From assembly GCF_947179515.1 (NCBI RefSeq), contig NC_067485.1, positions 14,465,546 through 14,529,545 on the forward strand: 64,000 nucleotides of DNA. The letters are read 5' to 3'. Shown piece after piece: positions 43,557-52,969 of the stretch (its first letter is position 1; each line of letters begins with the position of its first letter). The notes under the pieces are model-generated. The model did no database searches and was not told the DNA's origin. It was given only the letters and a program-made list of their open reading frames with translations. This DNA comes from Apodemus sylvaticus (Eukaryota > Chordata > Mammalia > Rodentia > Muridae). A program made the translations under genes and the position numbers.

Positions 43557-44019
43557 TCAAGCACCCGGCCATAGACCCAAATTCAGAACAAATTCAAATT
43601 TGTGAAACAGTACACTAAAGTTCTTGGTCTCTGCTGTCCCCATTAGGACACTGCTAACAGGCTTCCTGACACAGAACATTTTGGATAAGTCTTGAGATAT
43701 CCCAGCAATTATATGGAATTAGAGTAGCACATTCTAATGCTGCTTCAGGTAAACACGCACACACACACACCACAAAAGGATCCAAAAGAAAAATTTTAAA
43801 ATTTGTGCTTCATATAGCCAATGGTAGGGTAGATGATTTTTTACTAACAAGAAAGTTTCTGCACTGCACAGACCTTCCTGTGTCACCTTAAAATATGTAC
43901 CAAATCACATTTTACTACTGCCCAGCCAAGTTACCACAGCCAAAACCAAAAGCCCCTCCCCAACATCCTCACATCTGAGCTTTATAAAACACATCTTTTT
44001 AGCTCCATCTTTTTCTTTA
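43557..44019. other. Unassigned sequence
   Basis: About 460 bp with a short CA tract at 43,755-43,771. Confidence 0.33.
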
Positions 44020-44262
44020 ACATGTGTGAGGGCTGAGGCAACCGGTATGTGCACTTGAGTGTGCAGGCACAAGTGTGGGTGCATACACCTGGGCATGAGG
44101 CGGGAAGTCAACACAGGTGTCTTCTTCAATTGTTCTCTGTCCTATGTTTTGAGACAATCTATCACTGAATATGAAGCTCACTGACTAGCTAGACCGCCTG
44201 GCCAGTGAATTTCATGGTTCTTCTTGCGTCTGCCCCACCCCCACTCCGGAGCTGGGCTCTCA
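44020..44262 (-). mobile_element. B4A SINE
   Basis: 'aacacaggtgtcttcttcaa', 'ttttgagacaatctatcact' and 'ccgcctggccagtgaatttc'. Confidence 0.75.
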
Positions 44263-45008
44263 GCACTCTCAACTCTCAGAGTTGAGATCTGAAAGAGGTA
44301 AGTAACATTACTAGAATGTATCAAATTTCCCACATTAAGAAGGAATTCCCTAATACCAACAGCGTTTTCCTGCAAGAATGAACAACCTCATGCTGTTTAC
44401 TGCTTTCAGTGAAGGATTCCTTGTCAGGAAATTTATTTTCCAGAATAAAGCTGTGTTTGACATATATATATTTTCAGGAAGAGTGAAAGAAATTGGTTGG
44501 GCCTGGGTTTCCTAGAAATGGGAGCTTGAGTCAGAAGCATTTCCAGAGAAGTCTGATCCCAGAACAGCAAGGAGGGTGGGAAAGGGGGGAGGGGAGATGT
44601 AGAGAAGAGAAAACACTAGGACCAACCAGGAGATTTAGTGCCTCGCTGGTTATACCTTCCAAAGACACAGGACGAGTTTCTCCATGCTGCGGGACCCTGT
44701 GAGGCGACACTTAGACATACTGGCTTCTGCCTCTCATTGCCTTGTGATGCTCTGTGGTCCCTGGGAAAACCAGAGGCCCACTCCTTTGCCCTCCTAGGTG
44801 ACAGGAAGTGCCCTTTCTATACAATCCAGCTTGCTGCAGCAGGAAAGCCAAGTGAGGCCAGCCAGGGTCGGCAGGGCTGGTAGTGACTCAGGAGGTTAAG
44901 CCTCCTATATGGCTGCTCTCAGAGGGCAGGTGTTGTGGCTTGGGATTGCTTGAACCTAAGGAGAGCCTAAGAGGAGAGGCATGGTGGAACTTGACACAAC
45001 CCAAGTGT
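44263..45008. other. Repeat-poor unassigned block
   Basis: About 745 bp with no recognised transposon. A 9-bp perfect inverted repeat with a 1-nt centre lies at 44,268-44,286. Confidence 0.38.
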
Positions 45009-45150
45009 CCTGGTTAGTTTTATGTCAACTTGACACAAGCTAGAATCATCCAAAAGGAGGGAACCACAACTGGGAAAAGGATCTGGATGTAGGATGTAGG
45101 GCATTTTCGTATTTAGTGGTTGAAGGGGGAGTTCCCTGCGGTCTCAGCTT
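45009..45150 (-). mobile_element. URR1-type element (type B), truncated
   Basis: 'ctggttagttttatgtcaac' and 'ttgacacaagctagaatcat' mark one end; the rest is cut by the next element. Confidence 0.8.
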
Positions 45151-45476
45151 TGGCTGACTTACTTTAGTTACTTTTCTTGTTACCACAACCAAACACCGGA
45201 CAATAAGCAATTTAAAGATGCAAACACTCCTTTTTTGACTTAGTTTTAGAGAATACAGCCCACGGGGGGGGGGCGCGGGGAGGCATGGGGGGAGGGGCAT
45301 AGGAGGCATGATGGCTGGAGCCTGGGGCTGTGGTCATATTTGCTCTCAGGAAGCAGAGAGAGTGAAGCGGAAATGGGTCTGAGCGAGAAAACCTCAAGGC
45401 CCACCCACCTCACCCACTTCCTCCAGCAAGGCTCCCTTCCTAAAGGTTCCACAACTTTCCCAAACACTGCCACTAC
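45151..45476 (+). mobile_element. URR1-type element with G-rich insert
   Basis: 'gttaccacaaccaaacaccg' to 'ctcaaggcccacccacctca' and 'ggttccacaactttcccaaa'. A G-rich tract lies at 45,264-45,299. Confidence 0.75.
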
Positions 45477-45739
45477 TGCCTGATCCCTGGGTCACGACTC
45501 CGTCTCCACTCAAGATGCTTCCTACCGGAGCTTCTCTGGGAAGGAAGCAGGAGCTCCACTCTGCAATGTGCAACTCCAGAACTGAGCCTGCTTTCTCTAG
45601 ACATCCCATCTGCCTCTTTGTGGAGTGGCAAAGGGTGAGAGTCCTCATCATGTGGATGCCCTGCTAGGGTGTGAGCATGTTGTTGCTTCCTGGGTAGTTC
45701 CTTACCACTACCCCTGTGCAGACAGAGCTGAAGCACAGA
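45477..45739. other. Unassigned sequence
   Basis: No recognised features. Confidence 0.3.
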
Positions 45740-45925
45740 CACAGTGTGTGAGCCTCTACTGACAGCTCCTCCGATGGGGAAACTGAGGCTTCAGGGTTTC
45801 AGGTCACACAGAATCCTGACTAAGTCCCTATAGTGTTTCTGCTATCTGTTCTCTGGTGATAGGTGGAAGCCAAGGCACTCTACACTCAAGGCAAACATTC
45901 TACCACTGAGCCCCAACCTCAGAGC
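45740..45925. mobile_element. MIR-like fragment then reversed ID relic
   Basis: 'gatggggaaactgaggcttc' with 'caggtcacacag' is MIR-like (about 45,740-45,830, plus). 'attctaccactgagccccaa' is a reversed ID head (about 45,855-45,925). Confidence 0.6.
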
Positions 45926-45980
45926 CGCCCAACTGATTCTTACTGTGCAGTTGGCATTCATCATTAAAAAGCTTAGTTAG

Positions 45981-46166
45981 GGGCTGGAGCAAGGGCTCAG
46001 TGGTTAAGAACTGCTGCTCTTTCGAAGGTCCTGAGTTCAAATCCCAAGAACCACATGGTAGCTTATGACCATCTGTAATGAGACCTGATGCCCTCTTATG
46101 GTGTGTCTGAAGACAGTTACCATGTACTTACATATAATAAATAAATCAATCTTTAAAAAAAAAAAA
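45981..46166 (+). mobile_element. B2 SINE, Mm2-like, full length
   Basis: 'gggctggagcaagggctcag' to 'tggtgtgtctgaagacagtt', 'aataaataaatcaatctt' and poly-A. It is flanked by 15-bp direct repeats differing at one base (45,966-45,980 and 46,167-46,181). The body carries a pol III A/B-box type promoter as all B2s do. Confidence 0.95.
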
Positions 46167-46181
46167 AAAAAGCTCAGTTAG

Positions 46182-46338
46182 GGACCTGTGAGATAATTCA
46201 GTGGCTAAAGGTGTTCACCCCCAACCCTGGTGATCTAAGTTCAAACCACAGCATGCAGTGGAAAGAAAGAAAGAGTCAACTCCCACAAATTCTCCTGGAA
46301 CCTCTATGTGGATGTCATCGCCCCCGGATGGATGCGTC

Positions 46339-46370
<32 letters not shown>

Positions 46371-46402
46371 ACACACACAGAGACTTAGGATCTTAAAATA
46401 AA
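46182..46402 (+). mobile_element. B4/RSINE1-type SINE with CA tail
   Basis: 'ctgtgagataattcagtggc' and 'gatctaagttcaaaccacag' with (CA)n at 46,339-46,378. Confidence 0.72.
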
Positions 46403-46605
46403 ATAAAGCCCAGTTACTAAAGGGCTTCTCTGTCGTGTATGAGGCCCTGGGTTCTCCTCAGCACTGCATAAGCCAGGTGACGTAGCCCACACCCATAATC
46501 CCAGCTCCTGGGAAGTGGAAGCGGGGGAGGGGGTGGGGGAATCAGAAGTTCAAGGCCAGCAGATGCCATGATACATGAGACCCTATCTCAGAACAACTAA
46601 ACACA
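46403..46605 (+). mobile_element. ID-B1 composite SINE
   Basis: 'tatgaggccctgggttctcc' then 'acacccataatcccagctcc' to 'gagaccctatctcagaaca'. Confidence 0.82.
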
Positions 46606-47369
46606 TCAGCAAATGCGCCTCATATGCCCCTGCCTCAAAATGTGTTCCCAAAGCCGCTGGTTTTCCCATCTGACTCACCCGTTCAGACCCTGGACAAGGT
46701 CTGATACCTGCTGTAGACAATGTCATCATTCTTTCTCACATTTGCCGGTTCATTTCATGTGTGCCTCTGTTCTCCAGGGCCTGGATCAGCCCTGCCCACC
46801 CACCCCCATCACCCTCAACATCCCAACAAGTTCCCTGTGAGCCTCACAGCTCCCTCTTACCCGCCAAGGCTTGACAGCCTCTGCGGTACTGGATACGATT
46901 TCTCAGCCATTTCCAAAACTTCAGACAAATCCCTCCCCTTAAAGAAGTGCCTCTGCTCCCTGCTGTGGAATGATGGGTCTCTCCTCCAAGGACCTGTCGG
47001 AACAGAGCCTGGGCTTTTAAGTAACAGTCATCACGCAGTGGGGGTGATCTGGGTTGTTCTTAAGCTACCATACCCCCGCCCCATTCTCCCACTACTCTCT
47101 ATGGGCCTGTCTTGGCCACATGAAATGAAATGGCAAAAGAAGGATGTCATTGTTTACAGCAGGTGTTAGACCTTGTCCAACTCCCAGGAATGCCCAAGAC
47201 CTAACAGGTGCTCAATATGTGGAAGAATTAGTGACCTAGCACCCCCACTTATCTCTGGGGTGCTGGCTTGTAGTTATAGATGCTCACTGGTTCAGGGGAA
47301 CTGAAGGAGGACTGACAGTAATGGAATTGCTGTTCATGTCTAGGTGGTCTGCTCTCTCTTGTTCTCTCT
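46606..47369. other. Repeat-poor block with an L2/MIR-like 3' end
   Basis: About 760 bp. At 47,160-47,240 'ctaacaggtgctcaatatgt' resembles an ancient L2/MIR tail. A 149-codon plus ORF (46,720-47,169) has no domain and no coding support. Confidence 0.4.
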
Positions 47370-47683
47370 CTTACACACACACACACACTTGTATTTGCGT
47401 GTGTATGCACGTTCTGGTTGAAGGTACAGTTTCCTTGATGAAGACTGGATACTGTTTGTGCATCTGTTTGTCTTTAAACAAGATCTCCTCCAACACAAGC
47501 TGCCCTAGAATTCCCTGTCTAGTAAAGATGACTTTGAATTCTAGTTCCTTCTGCCTCTACCTCCTGAGTGCTGGATTTCAAGTGTGAACCACCAAAGCAG
47601 TTTATTTCAGGGCTGGGGATCAAATCAAAGTCTCATGCATTGTAGACAAGCACTCGACCAAATAAGCTGCACCTCCAACCCCA
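47370..47683 (-). mobile_element. B4A/ID-B1 SINE
   Basis: A CA/TG-rich tail, 'cctgagtgctggatttcaag' and 'gggctggggatcaaatcaaa' in reverse order. Confidence 0.78.
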
Positions 47684-48009
47684 GGCTGAGCCTTGATGGA
47701 GCCGAGGGTGGGGACCCCTAACCCGTGCCAGTCTGTGTTGCAAGCTCCTTCCTAAGTAAGGGTAACCTCAGCGATGCTATTCTCAAAACATCTTGCAATC
47801 AATACCATCATCATAAATTACTACCAAAAAAGGGAGATGGGGCAGAAAACAGTGGAGGAGAGTGGCCTATCTTATCAATAGTGCTGGTCAGCGCGGTCAG
47901 GGAGTTGGGATGAAGACAGGGATTCCCATCTCTGTAGCCACAAGTAGGCCTTCAGTGATAACCAGAGAGCCTGATTTTTCATCAGTCTGCCCTGATAAGA
48001 TATCCTTAA
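47684..48009. other. Unassigned sequence
   Basis: About 325 bp, nothing recognised. Confidence 0.33.
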
Positions 48010-48061
48010 CTGTGTGTGTGTGATTGTAGCAGGTGTGATTGTCTGCAGCTGATGCCCCTGA

Positions 48062-48133
<72 letters not shown>

Positions 48134-48169
48134 CTATAGCAGGTGTGATTGTCTGCACCTGATGCCCCC

Positions 48170-48208
<39 letters not shown>

Positions 48209-48300
48209 TGAGAGAGAGAGACAGAGACAGAGAGATAACTGAGAGACAGATACTGTAGCAGACATGATTGTCTTCATGCAGCGGCAGCTGAACCCTGAGC
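48010..48300. repeat. Three-copy tandem cassette with TG/AG microsatellites
   Basis: A roughly 42-bp unit ('tagcaggtgtgattgtctgc' plus 'tgatgcccc..gagtg') at 48,022, 48,133 and (diverged) 48,252. Between copies lie (TG)n and (GA)n runs. The period is 110-119 bp. Confidence 0.93.
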
Positions 48301-49737
48301 ACTTCTGCAGAGCTGCTCAGAGCTGATGAAACTGGAAACTTCTCAGAAGACCAGAAGTGTGGTCAAGCACCCAGCTTCCTGGCTTCTAAGAGCCTTTGCC
48401 AGACAGAGTTTTCTTCGGCACTCCCTGAAACAAACTGCAGAAGGCAATTTCACCTGAGTCTGTCGGTGTGCAGTGTTACAGAGGCACCGTGAAGGGTGTG
48501 AAGGAGGAGGCTCCCCCTGGAGTAGCCTCTCTGCAAAGCCCACCTCTTCAGTCTCCCTAATGATACCTTGGCAGGGACTGGATCCCGGGGACCATTCTTG
48601 CTGCACTGCCAACATCTGCTGCCCCTGGGCTGGAGGAGGGAACAGACCTTCAGAGACTCGAACGATCCCCTACATGAGATTGGAGTACAGAATGTTCTAG
48701 AATCCAGGCCTCTGGTTGGTGGCCATGTCTTCTTCCAGTAAAGCCCTCTGGGCAGAGCTTCACAGAAGAGTTTAGATAAGCTTTACACCTTCTTGGTCTG
48801 AGTTGTATCGTAGAGTGGATGTGTCATCTCTTGTTCTTAGTAAAATGGTTTTCTTCGCTGGGACACGTTTCACAATTGGAGATTTCACATCTCTGAAACC
48901 CGGCTAGCTCTGTCCCAGTTGTCAACGGTTGCTACAAGCCTTGCTCCATCAACCGGGTTTTGCAACGGATGCCATCAGCTGCTTCCAAATTCCTGACTGT
49001 ATTTAATGGACGCCCCCATTCTGACCACTGCTAATGGAGCCCCCCCCCCCACACACTCTTGCCATCTCGGGCCTGTCTGCCTTCCTCCTGCACCAACACC
49101 CGCGTCTTCTGTGGAACCTGAAACCACAGAGGAGCACTTGGTGTCTGACGTGTGCACCATGAGCGGCTGAATTTGAAGGCAACGCTTCCGATTTTTGCAA
49201 TCCTGTGCTTACAACACATCCCCGAGTCATTTGGAAAGCCTGTGAAATGCCTTCGAACCCTCAGCTGCTCTCCTCTGGGGAGAACTTGTAAGCAGTGTAG
49301 AGACCTTTCTTTTTTAGCTTGGACAGAGCGATTTCAGCTTCTGGCTCCCTTTGCATTAAAGCCATCCGTTCTCTGGGGAGTGGGATGTGATCCTCTTTTA
49401 TTACTCAATTTCCTCCTCCCAAACAAAACCGCCAAATCAGTTTTTGGAGAATTAGGCCAGGCACGTTCTGTGTAAGTACGGATGAAGGAACCACACAGCA
49501 AGAGCCTGGCAGGAGTGGGGGGCTGGGGGACAGTGGCAATCTCTGAGCTTCCTACTCGGGCATGAAAGGAGTCAGTGCTTGGCAAGATAAAGGAGTTCAA
49601 AAGTCAACGCTGAAATACCATCCTAGACCACCCGCCCATACTGTGAAACCTTAACTGAAAACAAACTGCACAAATGTCAACCTACTGGTCTCTAGGAAAT
49701 GTCTTATCTTCTGCTCTGCAAATTTTCATTAAAAGAT
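48301..49737. other. 1.4-kb repeat-free block
   Basis: No SINE, LINE or LTR recognised across about 1.4 kb. Scattered CpGs are present. ORFs up to 107 codons lack domains. This is the longest repeat-free stretch before the promoter region and is a candidate distal regulatory element. Confidence 0.45.
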
Positions 49738-49880
49738 GCAGGATGGAGCAGAGCGATGGGAGCGCCTACCTTTAATCCCAGCACTCAGGAGGCAGGCAGA
49801 GCTCTGTGAGTTCAAGGCCAGCCTGGTTTACATGAGACAGCCAGGGCTACATGAGAAACCCTGTCTTGAAAAATAATACA
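49738..49880 (+). mobile_element. B1 SINE
   Basis: 'ctacctttaatcccagcact' to 'gagaaaccctgtcttgaaaa'. Confidence 0.92.
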
Positions 49881-49911
49881 GATTTTTTTTTTTAAAGAAA
49901 AGACACAAGAT

Positions 49912-50115
49912 GGGGCTAAAGAGGTAGCTTACCAATTAAGGGTACTGACTGTTCTTCCAGTAGTTTAATTATCAGACCCACATGGTAGCTCACAACCAGC
50001 TGCAACTCCAGTCCCAGGGGATTGGATGCCCTCTTAGGGCACACATGTGGTGTGTAAGCATACATACATACAGGCAATATGCATAAAATAAAAATATATA
50101 AATCCTTAAAAAATA
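49912..50115 (+). mobile_element. B3 SINE
   Basis: 'ggggctaaagaggtagctta' to 'gatgccctcttagggcacac' and an A-rich tail. Confidence 0.87.
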
Positions 50116-50388
50116 AAAACAAAAGGTACTAGGTGGTCAATAAATGCAGTACAGTGGTTGGCAGTGAGCTTTCCCATTGGCCACCAAATAAAGGTCACCA
50201 GAGAGTGCATAGCAAATGAAACTTTTCCACAGAGAAATTCAGAAATCTGGTTTACAAAGCAGAGAGATAGAGCTGTAGACTTGGCCTACCATTAGCCTGT
50301 CACTCATCCCTGTGACTATCCTTCGGACCATATCCACAGGACTTCATTTTTCTATCTCTAGAGTCCAGTCAGATAAGTCCTAGGCCAA
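50116..50388. other. Unassigned sequence
   Basis: About 270 bp, nothing recognised. Confidence 0.3.
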
Positions 50389-50425
50389 TTCATTCATTCA
50401 TTCATTCATTCATTCATTCATCCAT
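50389..50425. repeat. (ATTC)n microsatellite
   Basis: About nine 'attc' units. Confidence 0.97.
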
Positions 50426-50444
50426 TCAACCAGTCAGTCAGTCA

Positions 50445-50638
50445 TAAACAGTCTCACATGGCTAAGGCTGACGTTATAACTAAAAATGACTGAATTTCTG
50501 ATCTTGCTGCCTGGACCTCCTGAATGCATGGATGACAGACATGCACCATCATGTCTGTTGCATAAGCTTCTGGGAATTGGACCCAGGAGCCTGTGCACCA
50601 TAGGCAAAAACTTTACCAACTGAGCTACAATTAGCCCG
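50445..50638 (-). mobile_element. ID-B1 composite SINE
   Basis: 'gcctggacctcctgaatgca', 'agacatgcaccatcatgtct' and 'ccaactgagctacaattagc'. Confidence 0.75.
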
Positions 50639-50649
50639 GTGTTTTATTT

Positions 50650-50852
50650 ATTTGTAAATATATTACATCTATTTATCTTTTATGTATGATGTGTTATGTA
50701 TGTGCATCCTCTCAAACCCACACCATCATGCACAATGGAGGTCAGAGGGACAACTTTAAGGCCTCCGTTGTCCTCTTCTACCATTTGAGTCCTAGAGCTC
50801 AAGCTCCGTTGTCAGGCTTGGTGGCGAGTGCCTTTCTCCACTATGCCAACCC
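50650..50852 (-). mobile_element. RSINE1/B4-type SINE
   Basis: 'gaggtcagagggacaacttt' and 'cttggtggcgagtgcctttc'. Confidence 0.77.
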
Positions 50853-50899
50853 TTTTAAAGGAAATTAATTCCTTGCCAACATCGGAAAGCAGGATATTT

Positions 50900-50976
50900 C
50901 ATGCACATACACATACACACATGTGAGGAGACACACATGCACATACATGGGTGCACACACACACACACACACACAA
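50900..50976. repeat. CA-rich simple repeat
   Basis: 'cacatacacatacacacatg' and a (CA)n run. Confidence 0.92.
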
Positions 50977-51477
50977 AGGTATTTTTTTATGTCAACTTTT
51001 GAAAACTTGGAGCCACAGTCCCCTGATCTGGTACTGTAACAATGAAGGCATTTTCTCTTTGTGTCAGAGTCCACAGGTGGCTCACCTCCTGAACCCTCAT
51101 AAAGTTCTTTGTATATATGTATCAAGGTCCAAGGCAAGAATTTCTGGATACTGGGCTGAAGTTGTATGACCAGAGTTAGACCTGGTTCAATGCCCGACGC
51201 CATGAAAGGAAAACCCCTCAGAATGCCTACGTCAGAGCACTCTAGACCCTCCAGCTGGACACTCCCTGAAACTTTTCTCAGAAAGAGTCATGTTCTCACC
51301 CTGCTCTGAGCTTACACCTCTTACATTGGCTGCTCAGAGAGAGCTGCAGCGGTGTATGAACACAAAGCGATGTGGGAATGCTTTCGGCTGGTCCAGATCA
51401 CTTCTCCTTGGCTCCTGCATTCAACCCTATTTCCAGCTATGAAACGAATCAGCCATGTAGAGTAAGAATGCTTTGAG
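50977..51477. other. Unassigned sequence
   Basis: About 500 bp without a recognised repeat. Confidence 0.33.
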
Positions 51478-51592
51478 TTTGGCTGGGAAGGTAGCTCACC
51501 GATAAAGCACTTCCCTAGCATGTAGTAGGCAAGTGCTCTACCGGTGAGCTACCTTCAGCGAGTAGGGTTCAAGCCCCCAGCACTTCCACAAA
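51478..51592 (+). mobile_element. ID-like element containing a long hairpin
   Basis: The 5' half 'gctgggaaggtagctcacc' and the 3' half 'gggttcaagcccccagcac' are ID-like (tRNA-derived) in plus orientation. Between them is an inverted copy of the 5' half, creating 25-bp arms (51,488-51,512 and 51,531-51,555) with two mismatches and an 18-nt loop. Confidence 0.7.
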
Positions 51593-51773
51593 AACTCAAG
51601 TTTGGATGGCATATTTCCATTAGAGTCCCGCCCCTCCACCCCCATCCTCTCCCTGTTTGGGAGACCCTATTACAGCCTGTTCTGTAATCAGCAAACTGGA
51701 GACTCAGGGAAAGTTCTTCCACTCCAGGGTTATGCTTCAATTTTCTTCTAGTTCGATCAATTGCAAGCACTTG

Positions 51774-51787
51774 CCCACTAGGTGGAC
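51774..51787 (+). promoter_or_regulatory. CTCF-like motif 1
   Basis: CCCACTAGGTGGAC fits the CTCF core CCASYAGGKGGC with the last base changed. It is not in a SINE. Confidence 0.45.
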
Positions 51788-51863
51788 CCCCAGGGTATAA
51801 CACCGGACACATCACCCAGGTTCTAGAGACAGAGCCTCCATCACCTCGTTGAGCTGTTTTTAA

Positions 51864-51880
51864 GCACCAGGGGGCGCGAG
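51864..51880 (+). promoter_or_regulatory. CTCF-like motif 2
   Basis: GCACCAGGGGGCGCGAG matches the strong form of the CTCF core (CACCAGGGGGCGC). It has the same orientation as motif 1, 90 bp away, about 1.1 kb before the CpG island. Confidence 0.6.
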
Positions 51881-52969
51881 CGAATTGTTTTCCAAGTTGA
51901 TATCAGAGACATCTTTCACGCTTCCTCTGATTTCCAAGTTAGATGACAATGACGGAAGCATAAAAGAGGTGGAGGTGCAGTGTAAACTGCCCCCGGGAAT
52001 GAAGACAGGCATCAGATTTCAAAATTCAGTTTAAAGAACAGCTTCGTGGGTCACAGCCTTCCGTTTCTCCGCTGTCAGCCTTGGGTGAGTCTGGCAAGTT
52101 CAATTGGCTTTTTGTGAAAATGTTACTCTTCGATTCTACCTGCCTAGGGGTCCTCTGACATCAATAAATTCGAGAAAAGTGGAACCGACTAATCAAATCA
52201 AGATTCGTTTACATCAAGGTAGTCAGTTGTTTTGAAAAACAAAAGAAAAGAAAAAACCCAAACAAACAAAAAGTGTAAAGGGGTGGTGTATTTTCTGAAC
52301 TGGTCAGCGCCCGCGAATGGAGATTTACCATATATTGCCTATCTGAGCTGTGGGGGCTTAGACTCCATCATTATTGCCCTATTAAAGCGTCCAAAAGTCC
52401 AACGGTGAATGGTATTTAAACGACCACTGAATGAGCCTCGGACATTATCTGTGTAGTTACTATGTGCCTGAGGTAGACGGAAAGAGATCCACTTAGTGAG
52501 ATGTTCCCGGCGGGGGACCCGCACACTCGCACTTTACTTTGGGGGTTGCTTTCTTTAAAAAATGAGAAAAGGGAGAGTTGAGTGAGGGAGTCATTCGAGC
52601 CCAGATCTCACAGTCCGAGCTCAACGATCTCGCCACCTGCCACATTCCGTATTTGGGCAAGCGCGTGCGTCACTGTCAGGAATATGGCTCCCTTTGCCAA
52701 GGCCGGCAATAATCTTACGTGTCTGTAAACGCGGGGAGTGTTTGCCACGTTCCTTTACAATAGCCAACCTGATGACTGACTTAAGAACATGCCGCCAGAT
52801 GCTCTGTCTCCCATTTCCTTATGTCTTTTGTACATCCCAGGAATTGGGGGAGTAGGGTGGGGGCGGGGGACTTGTTGGCGCGTTCACTGGGAGCAGAAAG
52901 GACAGGAGAGCTACCAGCTCAAGATGCTTCGGGGAGTGCCCTCTGTGGCTTGCTCAAGCCGGAGCACCT

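Larger units (their letters stand above)
51593..52969. other. Repeat-free proximal upstream region
   Basis: About 1.4 kb without SINEs. CpG content rises through it. It includes CTCF-like motifs and a G-rich tract (about 52,845-52,870). It is most simply read as the upstream flank of the CpG-island promoter. Confidence 0.5.

Noticed and set aside
44268..44286. A perfect 9-bp inverted repeat with 1-nt centre (ctcaactct / agagttgag).
   Set aside because: Too short and isolated to distinguish from chance in 64 kb.
46720..47169. A 149-codon plus-strand ORF.
   Set aside because: It is Pro/Ser-rich with no recognisable family, and an L2/MIR-like tail overlaps its end.
51100..51190. A tRNA-like 'ggttcaatgcc' B-box string.
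   Set aside because: No matching A-box at the right distance and no cloverleaf arms; chance or a decayed SINE is more likely.
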